Below, piece by piece: positions 50,589 to 58,315 of a stretch of DNA of 59,130 bases. The notes beneath the pieces are model-generated. The model made no database searches. It worked only from the letters and a program-made list of their open reading frames with translations, and had not been told where the DNA came from. The stretch spans positions 1-59,130 of the forward strand of contig CAZKFB010000003.1 of the NCBI GenBank assembly GCA_964551965.1, given 5' to 3'. How positions within the stretch are numbered: position 1 is the stretch's first letter; every line of letters starts with the position of its first letter. A program made the position numbers and the translations under genes. The stretch comes from CAG-582 sp964551965. GTDB lineage: Bacteria; Bacillota_I; Bacilli_A; RF39; UBA660.

Positions 50589-50745
50589 ATGTCATATTGT
50601 GTCAAATCTATATTAATATAATAATAATTGGTGTTATAATAAATTTAGACTAAGTTATGTAACTTATGTTTTTTTGCTAAAAAAATTTGCAATTTGTAGT
50701 TATTTATGATAGTATATTAACCAACTTAAAAAGGGAGATTAAGTT
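50589..50745 (+). promoter_or_regulatory. Control region of the polysaccharide gene block
   Basis: Two 0A-like TGTCA motifs (TGTCATA 50589, TGTCAAA 50599) lie one helical turn apart. A 14-bp palindrome AAGTTA-TG-TAACTT (50652-50665) follows. The promoter is TTGCAA, 17 bases, extended TGa-TAGTAT (50687-50715). A leader hairpin AACTTAA / TTAAGTT (50723-50745) has the GGGAG site in its loop. The TAAGTTA/TAACTTA sequence thus recurs several times. Confidence 0.5.
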
Positions 50746-50766
50746 AGTGTGAAAGGAAAAGAAGAT

Positions 50767-51414
50767 ATGAAAGAGAATTATGCGACAATTGAGTTTACTT
50801 TATCTAGATCGATGTACAATGCCGTTAAGAGAATTTTTGACATAGTTGTAAGTTTGATTTCATTAATTTTATTATCACCAATACTTTTAATAATTGCAAT
50901 TGCAATCAGATTAGAAGATGGAGGCAAAGCCATTTTAGTTCAAGATCGAATCGGACTAAATGGTAAACTATTCAAATTCTATAAATTTAGATCAATGATT
51001 AAAGATGCTGATAAAGTTTTATTTGAATTATTAGAAAGTGATGAACAATTAGCATTAGAATATAAAATTAATAAGAAGTTAGTAAACGATCCGAGAATTA
51101 CTAAGATTGGTAAATTTATTAGAAAGACTTCTCTAGATGAGTTACCTCAATTAATCAATATTTTAAAAGGAGATATGTCATTTGTTGGTAATAGACCTTA
51201 TTTACCTAGAGAAATTGATGATATGCAACCTTATTATGAAAGCATTGTTAAATCTAAGCCGGGCTTAACTGGATTGTGGCAAGTAAGCGGAAGAAGTAAT
51301 TTAACATTTAAAAATAGATGTAAGATTGAAGCTAATTACAGTGAAAAGATGAGTTTATCTTTAGATATTAAAATATTCTTTAAGACATTTGCAGTTATAT
51401 TAAAAGGATTATAG
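50767..51414 (+). CDS. Undecaprenyl-phosphate sugar-1-phosphate transferase
   Basis: Bacterial sugar-transferase family: an N-terminal membrane re-entrant helix (VVSLISLILLSPILLIIAIAI), VQDRIGLNGKLFKFYKFRSM, DELPQLINILKGDMSFVGNRP and KPGLTGLWQVSGRS are all present. It loads the first sugar phosphate onto the lipid carrier for capsule or wall glycan synthesis. The ATG after AAAGGA was chosen over a GTG six codons upstream. LCP, epimerase and UDP-glucose dehydrogenase genes follow. Only the small form (215 residues) with the catalytic domain is present. Confidence 0.92.
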   Translation: MKENYATIEFTLSRSMYNAVKRIFDIVVSLISLILLSPILLIIAIAIRLEDGGKAILVQDRIGLNGKLFKFYKFRSMIKDADKVLFELLESDEQLALEYKINKKLVNDPRITKIGKFIRKTSLDELPQLINILKGDMSFVGNRPYLPREIDDMQPYYESIVKSKPGLTGLWQVSGRSNLTFKNRCKIEANYSEKMSLSLDIKIFFKTFAVILKGL

Positions 51415-51428
51415 GATAATCCTTTTTT
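51402..51428 (+). terminator. Terminator with the stop codon in its loop
   Basis: AAAAGGATTAT / ATAATCCTTTT stem; the loop AGG contains the end of the TAG stop; T tract. Confidence 0.85.
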
Positions 51429-51484
51429 TATTGAAAAAGAAGTTTACTTGTAATATACTTGAGTATGAGAGGAAATGGGTGTTT

Positions 51485-52903
51485 ATGAGATTAAAGAAAA
51501 TTTATAAATATATTATATCTATTGTGTTTTTTATACCATTAGTAATATTAAGTTATAATATCTATAAGTTAAATTTTTTACCAATGAATTATTATTTAAT
51601 ATTAAATGCGATATTATTATCATTGCTAACATTAGCTAATATTTGTCTATTTGTTAGAAAGAAATGGACTAAAGTTATTACGGTAATATTATATGCATTA
51701 CTAGTTGCTATAAGTGTTATTGGTATTAAATATATAGGAGATACTAATAATTTCTTAGATAAGAACTTTGATAACGCTAAGAATACATATGATTTATCCT
51801 ATTATATTTTAAGTAAAAATAATTATAAGAAAGAAGATTTAGTAGGTAAAGAAGTATATTATTATGAGAAAACTAGTAAGATTAATGAAGTTATCGCAAG
51901 AATTAATAAAGATATAAAGGTTAATTTAATATCTATTAATTCTGTAGATCGATTAATTAAAAGTGATTTATTTTTAATTGATAGTGCTTCTTATGATATG
52001 CAATGTGAATTAGGAACTATGAAGAAAAGTGATTATAAAATAGTATATGAAGTTAATATGACTTTTGAAGAAGATAACAGTAGTAATGAAGAAAATGAAG
52101 AAGAAAATAATAAGACTCCAGTAAAAGAAAAAGATCCCGATGTATTAAATATATATATTGGTGGATATGATTTTTCGGGTGTAAGAATGGATTTCAATGC
52201 TTTAGTTACATTGAATATGAGAACACATAAGATGGTTGTTACTAGTATACCTAGAGATTATTACCTAACTGTTCCTGGAAAGGGAAAAGATACTTTATCT
52301 ACTATGAGCCCTTATGGAGTAAAGAATAATGTTAGATCAGTAGAAAACTTACTAGGAGTAAAAGTTGACTATTACTTAATAGTTGAAACGACAAGTTTAG
52401 TTAAGCTGGTTGATACTATTGGTGGTATTACTTATTGTTCTGATAAAGCTTATACTACAGATCACGCTTTAGTAATTGGAACTTATGATGATTCTCAAGG
52501 AGAACATTTAGAGGTTATTAAGGGATGTCAACAATTAAATGGTATTGAAACTCTTACTGTTGCAAGAGAGAGAAATGCTTATGATACACAAGATATTGCG
52601 AGAACGAAAAATGATGCTAAGATTATGAATGCTATTTTAAATAAGATGAAGTCACCAAGTATTGCAACTAAATATACTAGTGTATTAAATGCTGTTGGTG
52701 GAATGTATACAACAACAATGCCAAAGACAGTAGTACAAGACGGAGTTAAGAGTATTCTTACTTCTAATTGGAGTATTAAAAATGTCTATCTAACAGGTAA
52801 GACAACTTGGGGAACATGTGAACTTTCTGGTGCATATAAGTATGTAATGCATCCAAGTCAACCTTCAGTTAATAGTGCAAAACAAGCTATAAGAGAAGTT
52901 TAA
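51485..52903 (+). CDS. LytR-CpsA-Psr (LCP) family phosphotransferase
   Basis: Three to four membrane helices in residues 1-85, an external region with a Glu/Asn-rich linker, then the LCP core: IYIGGYDFSG, VVTSIPRDYYLTV, VENLLGVKVDYYLIV and LTVARERN...DIARTKND. LCP enzymes transfer undecaprenyl-linked polymers to peptidoglycan. The ATG after GGGTG was chosen; 18 upstream residues come from the preceding intergenic region. Fits the job of ligating the glycan made with the neighbouring genes. Confidence 0.9.
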   Translation: MRLKKIYKYIISIVFFIPLVILSYNIYKLNFLPMNYYLILNAILLSLLTLANICLFVRKKWTKVITVILYALLVAISVIGIKYIGDTNNFLDKNFDNAKNTYDLSYYILSKNNYKKEDLVGKEVYYYEKTSKINEVIARINKDIKVNLISINSVDRLIKSDLFLIDSASYDMQCELGTMKKSDYKIVYEVNMTFEEDNSSNEENEEENNKTPVKEKDPDVLNIYIGGYDFSGVRMDFNALVTLNMRTHKMVVTSIPRDYYLTVPGKGKDTLSTMSPYGVKNNVRSVENLLGVKVDYYLIVETTSLVKLVDTIGGITYCSDKAYTTDHALVIGTYDDSQGEHLEVIKGCQQLNGIETLTVARERNAYDTQDIARTKNDAKIMNAILNKMKSPSIATKYTSVLNAVGGMYTTTMPKTVVQDGVKSILTSNWSIKNVYLTGKTTWGTCELSGAYKYVMHPSQPSVNSAKQAIREV

Positions 52904-52930
52904 AAATAATCCTTTATGGATTATTTTTTT
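52902..52930 (+). terminator. Intrinsic terminator
   Basis: AAAAATAATCC / GGATTATTTTT 11-bp stem, 5-nt loop, starting in the TAA stop. Confidence 0.88.
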
Positions 52931-52939
52931 ATGTTTATA

Positions 52940-52948
52940 TGCTATAAT
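52940..52948 (+). promoter_or_regulatory. Extended -10 element of galE
   Basis: TGcTATAAT about 20 bases before the start codon. Confidence 0.5.
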
Positions 52949-52968
52949 CTATAATAGGAGTGATGATA

Positions 52969-53973
52969 ATGAAAATATTAGTAACTGGAGGATGTGGATA
53001 TATTGGATCTCATACAACAGTAGAACTACTTAATAACAACTACGAAGTTGTAATATTAGATAATTTATCTAATAGCAAGATAGATGTATTGGATAAAATA
53101 AAGAAGTTAACTAATAAAGATGTTATTTTCTATGAAGGTAATATGATAGATAGTGATCTTTTAGAGAAAATATTTACGGAGAATAAAATAGATGCTGTAA
53201 TTGATTTTGCTGCTTACAAAGCGGTAGGTGAATCAGTTAAGAAACCAATTGACTACTATATCAATAATGTATCTACAGTATTAGAATTAATTAGTGCAAT
53301 GAAAAAGCATGATGTTAAGAAAATTGTATTCTCTTCATCAGCTACCGTTTATGGTGATCCAGAAACGGTACCAATAACTGAAGACTCGAAAACGGGTGGA
53401 ACTACTAATCCTTATGGAACAAGTAAACTAATGGTCGAAAGAATATTAAAAGATTTATATAATTCAGATAATGAGTGGGATATTTGTATACTTAGATACT
53501 TTAATCCAATTGGGGCTCATGAATCAGGACTTATTGGCGAATCTCCTAATGGTATACCAGCTAATTTAATGCCATATATTGCTAAAGTAGCTAGCGGTGA
53601 ATTAGAAGTATTAAGTGTATTTGGAAATGATTATAATACGCCTGATGGTACGGGAGTAAGAGATTATATTCATGTAGTGGATTTAGCTATTGGACATATT
53701 AAAGCATTAGAAAAACTTGAAAGAGAAGGTAAAGGTTTATTTATATATAATTTAGGTACTGGTACAGGTTATAGTGTGCTTGATATGATAGATGCTTTTG
53801 AGAAAGCTAATAATATTAAAGTAAATTATAAAATAGTAGATAGAAGACCGGGAGATATTGCTGAATGCTATGCTGATCCAAAGAAAGCAAGAGAAGAACT
53901 AGGATTTGTAGCAACGAGAACTTTAGAAGATATGTGTCGCGATTCATGGAATTTTGAAAAGAACTATAAATAG
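52969..53973 (+). CDS. galE: UDP-glucose 4-epimerase
   Basis: NAD-binding GGCGYIGSHT, ILDNLSNS, DFAAYKAVGES, SSSATVYGDP and the YxxxK catalytic pair in NPYGTSK, plus ILRYFNPIGAH and RPGDIAECYADP. Length (334) is typical. It interconverts UDP-glucose and UDP-galactose (or the N-acetyl forms). The start follows AGGAG by eight bases; two earlier in-frame starts touch that site. Provides sugar nucleotide for the envelope glycan. Confidence 0.95.
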   Translation: MKILVTGGCGYIGSHTTVELLNNNYEVVILDNLSNSKIDVLDKIKKLTNKDVIFYEGNMIDSDLLEKIFTENKIDAVIDFAAYKAVGESVKKPIDYYINNVSTVLELISAMKKHDVKKIVFSSSATVYGDPETVPITEDSKTGGTTNPYGTSKLMVERILKDLYNSDNEWDICILRYFNPIGAHESGLIGESPNGIPANLMPYIAKVASGELEVLSVFGNDYNTPDGTGVRDYIHVVDLAIGHIKALEKLEREGKGLFIYNLGTGTGYSVLDMIDAFEKANNIKVNYKIVDRRPGDIAECYADPKKAREELGFVATRTLEDMCRDSWNFEKNYK

Positions 53974-53983
53974 TAAAAAATTA

Positions 53984-53992
53984 TGTTATAAT
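53984..53992 (+). promoter_or_regulatory. Extended -10 element of the VanZ-like gene
   Basis: TGtTATAAT about 30 bases before the start codon. Confidence 0.5.
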
Positions 53993-54022
53993 TATAAAGG
54001 ATTTATTTAGAAAAGTGATACT

Positions 54023-54544
54023 ATGAGTAAAAAGAAAAAAGTAATTATAGCTATATTATTTATGTTTGTAATATTATGGTGTATAGGTATTTATTTACTA
54101 AGTGATATGAATACCGATAATTCTAATGGTAAGAGTTTAAGTTTTATATCAATATTCATTGAAGATACATTAAAGATAACTAATGAATTTGATATTACTT
54201 CAAGTAATCCTAGTCCCGAAAAGCTATTAAGAGCAAGTATATTACTAAATAAGCCACTTAGAAAAGTAGCTCATGCTTCCGTATACTTTGTCTTAGGATT
54301 CATAATTCTTCTTATTATTAATATGATATTAGATAATAAAAAATATTTTATATCATTGTTTATAACTATTTCTATTACGATTACTCTAGCTATACTCGAT
54401 GAATATCATCAAACAATGGTTGCCGGTAGAACGGGTGCTGTATTAGATGTCGTAATTGATAATATAGGTGCAATAGTAGGTTGTTTATTCTATACTACTT
54501 ATTATATAGCTTATCGATTAGGATTGAAAAAGAAAGACAATTAA
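54023..54544 (+). CDS. VanZ-like membrane protein
   Basis: Four hydrophobic helices and the family motif LRKVAHASVYFVLGF, followed by DEYHQTMVAGRTGAVLDVVID with Asp/Arg in the membrane interface. VanZ was named from glycopeptide resistance clusters, but most chromosomal homologues have unknown envelope roles. No van genes are nearby. AAAAGTGAT is a modest ribosome-binding site. Confidence 0.88.
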   Translation: MSKKKKVIIAILFMFVILWCIGIYLLSDMNTDNSNGKSLSFISIFIEDTLKITNEFDITSSNPSPEKLLRASILLNKPLRKVAHASVYFVLGFIILLIINMILDNKKYFISLFITISITITLAILDEYHQTMVAGRTGAVLDVVIDNIGAIVGCLFYTTYYIAYRLGLKKKDN

Positions 54545-54545
54545 T

Positions 54546-54573
54546 AAAGATTATACTTAGGTATAATCTTTTT
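54546..54573 (+). terminator. Intrinsic terminator
   Basis: AAAGATTATAC / GTATAATCTTT stem, TTAG loop, T tract. Confidence 0.88.
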
Positions 54574-54632
54574 AACTTTACTTTTTAATTAAAAAATGTT
54601 AAAGTATTACCTAAAAAAGAGGGATGAAATGT

Positions 54633-55571
54633 ATGTTAAGACTAAAAAGTAAATTTGCAGTGTTATCTATGCTTGGTATGTTGGGATTTAGTTTAGCTGG
54701 ATGTGGCAAGAAAGATGATCATATTGTTGATAATGATGTCTATTTTTATTATGATGATAAGGATGAAACAGATTCTAATGAAATAGATACTAACAATGAC
54801 AATATTAATATAATATATATTAACAATGGCACGATTTCGGTAAATGCAATAGAAACTGTTACTGCTAAATGTGATGTAAATATTCGTGAAACTCCAATCG
54901 ATGGAAATGTATTGAAAGTTTTACTAAAGGGGGAATCATTACCACTTTTAGAAAAACTAGATAATGGTTGGTATGCTGTTAAGTTTGACGGCGGAGTTGC
55001 TTATATATGTGGCAAGTATTTGAGTGTTATGACAGAATATGAGATTACTTCAAGTATTAAAGACATTTACTATACAAACGATACTACAGAATTAAAGGTA
55101 TCTGCATGTTTTAGTAATTCTGGTAAAGAAGAAACTATTTCCATTGATAAAAACGTATGTATTGAAGTGTATGGTGAAGAAGGAGATTCCTACATTGCTT
55201 GTGTTGATGGACATATTGGTTATATTGGAAGAGAAAATCTAACTAAACTATCTGGTGAATTTGCTGTTATCGATTTAAGTGATAAAACAATTACTCTATA
55301 TAGGGATAACGAAGTAGTATCTGTTTTACCTGCTACTATTAATATCGATGCTTCTAACGCTAAAGGTTTATTTTACATATTTGAGATTAAAACTGATAGA
55401 TGTTTAATTGGTAAAGATTATCAAGTTTATGTTGATTATGTAGCTTATTATAATGGTGGTTCTTCATATATTACTTATGGATCTGATGGTGGAGTTAATG
55501 TACCTGAAGAATCAATAGATGAAGTAAGAAAAACACTTCATCTTAGTTCAGAAATAATTGTTCAACAATAA
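54633..55571 (+). CDS. Lipoprotein with SH3 domain and inactive L,D-transpeptidase-like domain
   Basis: Signal peptide with lipobox FSLAGC, an acidic Asp/Asn linker, and an SH3-type wall-binding domain (CDVNIRETPIDGNVLKVL to GWYAVKFDGG). A C-terminal YkuD-like domain follows (FAVIDLSDKTITLYRDNEVV onward). At the catalytic motif SHGC(V/I)xM the sequence reads SDGGVNVP: His is Asp285 and the nucleophilic Cys is Gly287, so the domain should be inactive. The ATG nine bases after the AGAGGG site was chosen. It sits among envelope glycan genes and probably binds peptidoglycan without crosslinking it. Confidence 0.72.
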   Translation: MLRLKSKFAVLSMLGMLGFSLAGCGKKDDHIVDNDVYFYYDDKDETDSNEIDTNNDNINIIYINNGTISVNAIETVTAKCDVNIRETPIDGNVLKVLLKGESLPLLEKLDNGWYAVKFDGGVAYICGKYLSVMTEYEITSSIKDIYYTNDTTELKVSACFSNSGKEETISIDKNVCIEVYGEEGDSYIACVDGHIGYIGRENLTKLSGEFAVIDLSDKTITLYRDNEVVSVLPATINIDASNAKGLFYIFEIKTDRCLIGKDYQVYVDYVAYYNGGSSYITYGSDGGVNVPEESIDEVRKTLHLSSEIIVQQ

Positions 55572-55592
55572 AGAGATTTAATCTCTTTTTTT
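55570..55592 (+). terminator. Intrinsic terminator
   Basis: AAAGAGAT / ATCTCTTT stem, TTA loop, T tract; begins in the TAA stop. Confidence 0.88.
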
Positions 55593-55652
55593 ATGTATTA
55601 ATTGATAAAAAACAATTATTTTGCTAATATTATATTGAAAGTAGGTAAGACA

Positions 55653-56822
55653 ATGAAAATAGCAATTGCTGGCGCTGGATATGTTGGATTATCATTAGCT
55701 GTTTTATTAAGTCAAAAATGTGAAGTTGTCGCGTTTGATGTCAATAAAGAGAAAGTGGATTCTATTAATAATAGAATTAGTCCCATTACGGATGCATATA
55801 TAGAAGATTATCTTAGTAATAAAGAATTAAATTTAAGGGCATCTACTGATTATAAAGATGCTTTTGATAATGCGGACTATGTAATAATAAGTACACCAAC
55901 TAACTATGATGATGAAACAAATTACTTTGATACTTCCTTAGTTGAAGATGTAATTAAAAAAGTAATTGAAATTGGCAGTGAGAAGACCACAATGATAATT
56001 AAATCAACAATACCTGTAGGTTTTACGGAAGATATTAAAGTAAAGTATAAAATAGATAATATATTATTCTCTCCAGAATTTTTGAGAGAAGGTAAAGCTT
56101 TATATGATAATTTATATCCTTCAAGAATTATTATTGGAGCTAAATCTGAAGAAGCTAAAAAATTTGGAGAATTATTGAAATCTTCAGCTTTAAAAGAAGA
56201 TGTTGAAGTAATATATATGAATAGTACGGAAGCAGAAGCAGTAAAGTTATTTGCTAATACTTATTTAGCACTAAGAGTATCTTATTTCAATGAACTTGAT
56301 ACTTATGCGGAGATTAAGTGCTTAAATACTAAAGATATTATTGAAGGTGTATGTTTAGATCCAAGAATAGGTAATTATTATAATAATCCTTCTTTCGGTT
56401 ATGGCGGTTATTGCTTACCTAAAGATACTAAACAATTGTTAGCAAATTATAATAATGTTCCGGAGAATATAATAGGTGCAATTATTAATTCAAATGAAAC
56501 AAGAAAAGATCATATAACAGAAATGATTAAGAAGAAGAAACCAAAAGTAGTTGGTGTGTATAGATTAATCATGAAAAGTGGATCTGATAACTTTAGGTCA
56601 AGTGCTATCTTTGGTATTATCGAAAGATTAAAGAGAGATGGTATTAATGTTTCTATATATGAACCAAGTATCAAAGAAAATACTTATCATGGTATTGAAA
56701 TTATTCATGACCTTGATTTATTTAAATCAATAAGTGATGTTGTAATTACAAATAGGTATGATGATAAGCTAGAAGATATAAAAGATATTATTTATACTAG
56801 AGATGTATTCTCACGTGACTAA
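55653..56822 (+). CDS. ugd: UDP-glucose 6-dehydrogenase
   Basis: NAD motif IAGAGYVGLS, VISTPTNYDD, KSTIPVGFT, SPEFLREGKAL and the catalytic Cys in FGYGGYCLPKDTKQL. C-terminal VGVYRLIMKSGSDNFRSSA and IYEPSI match UGDH. It oxidises UDP-glucose to UDP-glucuronate, a building block for acidic surface glycans. The ATG after GTAGGTAAG was chosen over one 17 codons upstream. With galE, the sugar transferase and LCP genes it indicates a capsule or wall polysaccharide. Confidence 0.94.
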   Translation: MKIAIAGAGYVGLSLAVLLSQKCEVVAFDVNKEKVDSINNRISPITDAYIEDYLSNKELNLRASTDYKDAFDNADYVIISTPTNYDDETNYFDTSLVEDVIKKVIEIGSEKTTMIIKSTIPVGFTEDIKVKYKIDNILFSPEFLREGKALYDNLYPSRIIIGAKSEEAKKFGELLKSSALKEDVEVIYMNSTEAEAVKLFANTYLALRVSYFNELDTYAEIKCLNTKDIIEGVCLDPRIGNYYNNPSFGYGGYCLPKDTKQLLANYNNVPENIIGAIINSNETRKDHITEMIKKKKPKVVGVYRLIMKSGSDNFRSSAIFGIIERLKRDGINVSIYEPSIKENTYHGIEIIHDLDLFKSISDVVITNRYDDKLEDIKDIIYTRDVFSRD

Positions 56823-56823
56823 T

Positions 56824-56852
56824 TTGAATTTTCTATGTATTTATGGTATAAT
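56824..56852 (+). promoter_or_regulatory. Promoter of the 198-residue protein gene
   Basis: TTGAAT, 17 bases, TATAAT with extended TGg; starts two bases after the dehydrogenase stop. Confidence 0.78.
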
Positions 56853-56878
56853 AATCAGCAATTTAAGGGGGTTATTAT

Positions 56879-57475
56879 ATGAGTTATGAAAGTGAATTAT
56901 TATTAGGTAAAGTAAAAGAGAAAGACATAATTTCATATAAAATAATGCAATATTTAGGTAATTCTGGAACATATGGTTTAAAAGAAATGAAATTAGCTAA
57001 TATATTGGATTCTAGATTGTATAGTATGTTTTTAAAATCTATAGATAAAGAAAGTGCCAAAAGATTAAAAGCTATTGATGCTTTAATATGTGAAACAATT
57101 ATCAATATCGTTGGTGATACTAATTGGGCAATCGATAGAAATGGTGCTGAAATGGTTGACAATTATCAAAACTGGGGTGATCCAGAATTTAGATCATGTG
57201 ATATTCATCGAATTAAAAGAGATGATAGTGGTTTCTATGTCGAGGAATCTAGTAATAATTATGATGAGAGTATTAATCGAGTTTCTAATGCTTTCTTAAA
57301 TACCAATAAAAAATCTTTTGACGATTTACATCGATTATATTTTGAAAAAGAAAGTATAATGCGTGGTAATTATTCTTTAAGACAAGGATTAATGGATTAT
57401 GATTTTCCAAGATTAATCTCTAGTCATTTAGGATATTATCAAGAAAAAAATATAAGAAGAAAATTAGTTAGTTAA
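56879..57475 (+). CDS. Uncharacterised 198-residue protein
   Basis: Soluble, no signal peptide, and no family motif that I recognise. The middle (DNYQNWGDPEFRSCDIHRIKRD) is polar and aromatic; the ends are helical and basic. AGGGGG lies upstream. It has a strong promoter and its own terminator. No function assigned. Confidence 0.7.
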   Translation: MSYESELLLGKVKEKDIISYKIMQYLGNSGTYGLKEMKLANILDSRLYSMFLKSIDKESAKRLKAIDALICETIINIVGDTNWAIDRNGAEMVDNYQNWGDPEFRSCDIHRIKRDDSGFYVEESSNNYDESINRVSNAFLNTNKKSFDDLHRLYFEKESIMRGNYSLRQGLMDYDFPRLISSHLGYYQEKNIRRKLVS

Positions 57476-57500
57476 AAACTTAGGTAAAACTAAGTTTTTT
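57474..57500 (+). terminator. Intrinsic terminator
   Basis: AAAAACTTAG / CTAAGTTTTT 10-bp stem, 6-nt loop, starting in the TAA stop. Confidence 0.88.
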
Positions 57501-57502
57501 TA

Positions 57503-57511
57503 TGCTATAAT
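57503..57511 (+). promoter_or_regulatory. Extended -10 element of the phospholipase C-like gene
   Basis: TGcTATAAT immediately behind the terminator. Confidence 0.5.
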
Positions 57512-57531
57512 GCTAATTGGAGAGTGGTAGT

Positions 57532-58176
57532 ATGGCATCAGCAATTATTCATATAGCAGTTGCTAAGAAAGTAAATGAAGTATTAAATGTTAATCCCGAA
57601 AATCATCTTTTATTGGGTGCAATAGCTCCTGATATTGCTAAGATGGTTGGATCTGAAAGATATATAAGTCATTTTATAGACGAAAGTGATAAAGAAACTA
57701 CTAGTATTCCTAATATTGATAATTTCTTAAGTAAGTATAAGAAGTATTTAAATAATCCTTATGAACTAGGATACTATATTCATCTTCTTACAGATGTTCT
57801 TTGGTTTAAAGAGTATTTACCTAATATAGCTAATGAAGAGGAATATATTATCTATAATAAAGAAGGTATACCAATTAAGTATGATGAAGATGAATATTCA
57901 AAAATTATTTATAATGATTATACTAATATGAATATAGAAGTAGTAGATTATTATGGAATGGATTTTTCTCTATTCTATGAAAATTTTGAATATCCGGAAA
58001 ACCATATTAAAGAAGTTGATGAAAAATACTTTGATGATGTTATAAAGAAGTTTGGTGAGTTATCTAGTGCGGAAGCTAAAGATGATACTTATGTAATGGA
58101 TATTGAGAGAATAGTTCACTTTATTGAATATGCAACAGTTTATTGTTTAGATGAATTAAAGAATTTAAATTACTAA
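57532..58176 (+). CDS. Zinc-dependent phospholipase C-like protein
   Basis: MASAIIHIAVAKKVNEVL at the N-terminus, LLLGAIAPDI, a His/Asp pair (RYISHFIDE), ELGYYIHLLTDVLW and a late IVHFIEYA give the His/Asp metal-ligand pattern of the zinc-dependent phospholipase C/S1-P1 nuclease fold. Small bacterial members of this type are cytoplasmic with unknown substrates; there is no signal peptide. GGAGAGTGG precedes the start; a TTG five codons earlier lies in that site. Activity is unproven. Confidence 0.7.
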   Translation: MASAIIHIAVAKKVNEVLNVNPENHLLLGAIAPDIAKMVGSERYISHFIDESDKETTSIPNIDNFLSKYKKYLNNPYELGYYIHLLTDVLWFKEYLPNIANEEEYIIYNKEGIPIKYDEDEYSKIIYNDYTNMNIEVVDYYGMDFSLFYENFEYPENHIKEVDEKYFDDVIKKFGELSSAEAKDDTYVMDIERIVHFIEYATVYCLDELKNLNY

Positions 58177-58206
58177 GAATAAAGGAAATCAATTTATTCT
58201 TTTTTA
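58175..58206 (+). terminator. Intrinsic terminator
   Basis: AAGAATAAA / TTTATTCTT perfect 9-bp stem, 9-nt loop, T tract; begins in the TAA stop. Confidence 0.85.
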
Positions 58207-58315
58207 GTGACAAAAAACCTGTAAAGAAATAATATAATATATCGAAATATATACTATTAACATACATTTATGATAAACTTAGGCCATAAAAATAATATAG
58301 TATGAAGGGAAAAAT

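Noticed and set aside
54023..54544. Glycopeptide resistance island because of the VanZ-like gene
   Set aside because: No vanH, vanA, vanX or vanRS genes are adjacent; VanZ-like proteins are common in Bacillota chromosomes.
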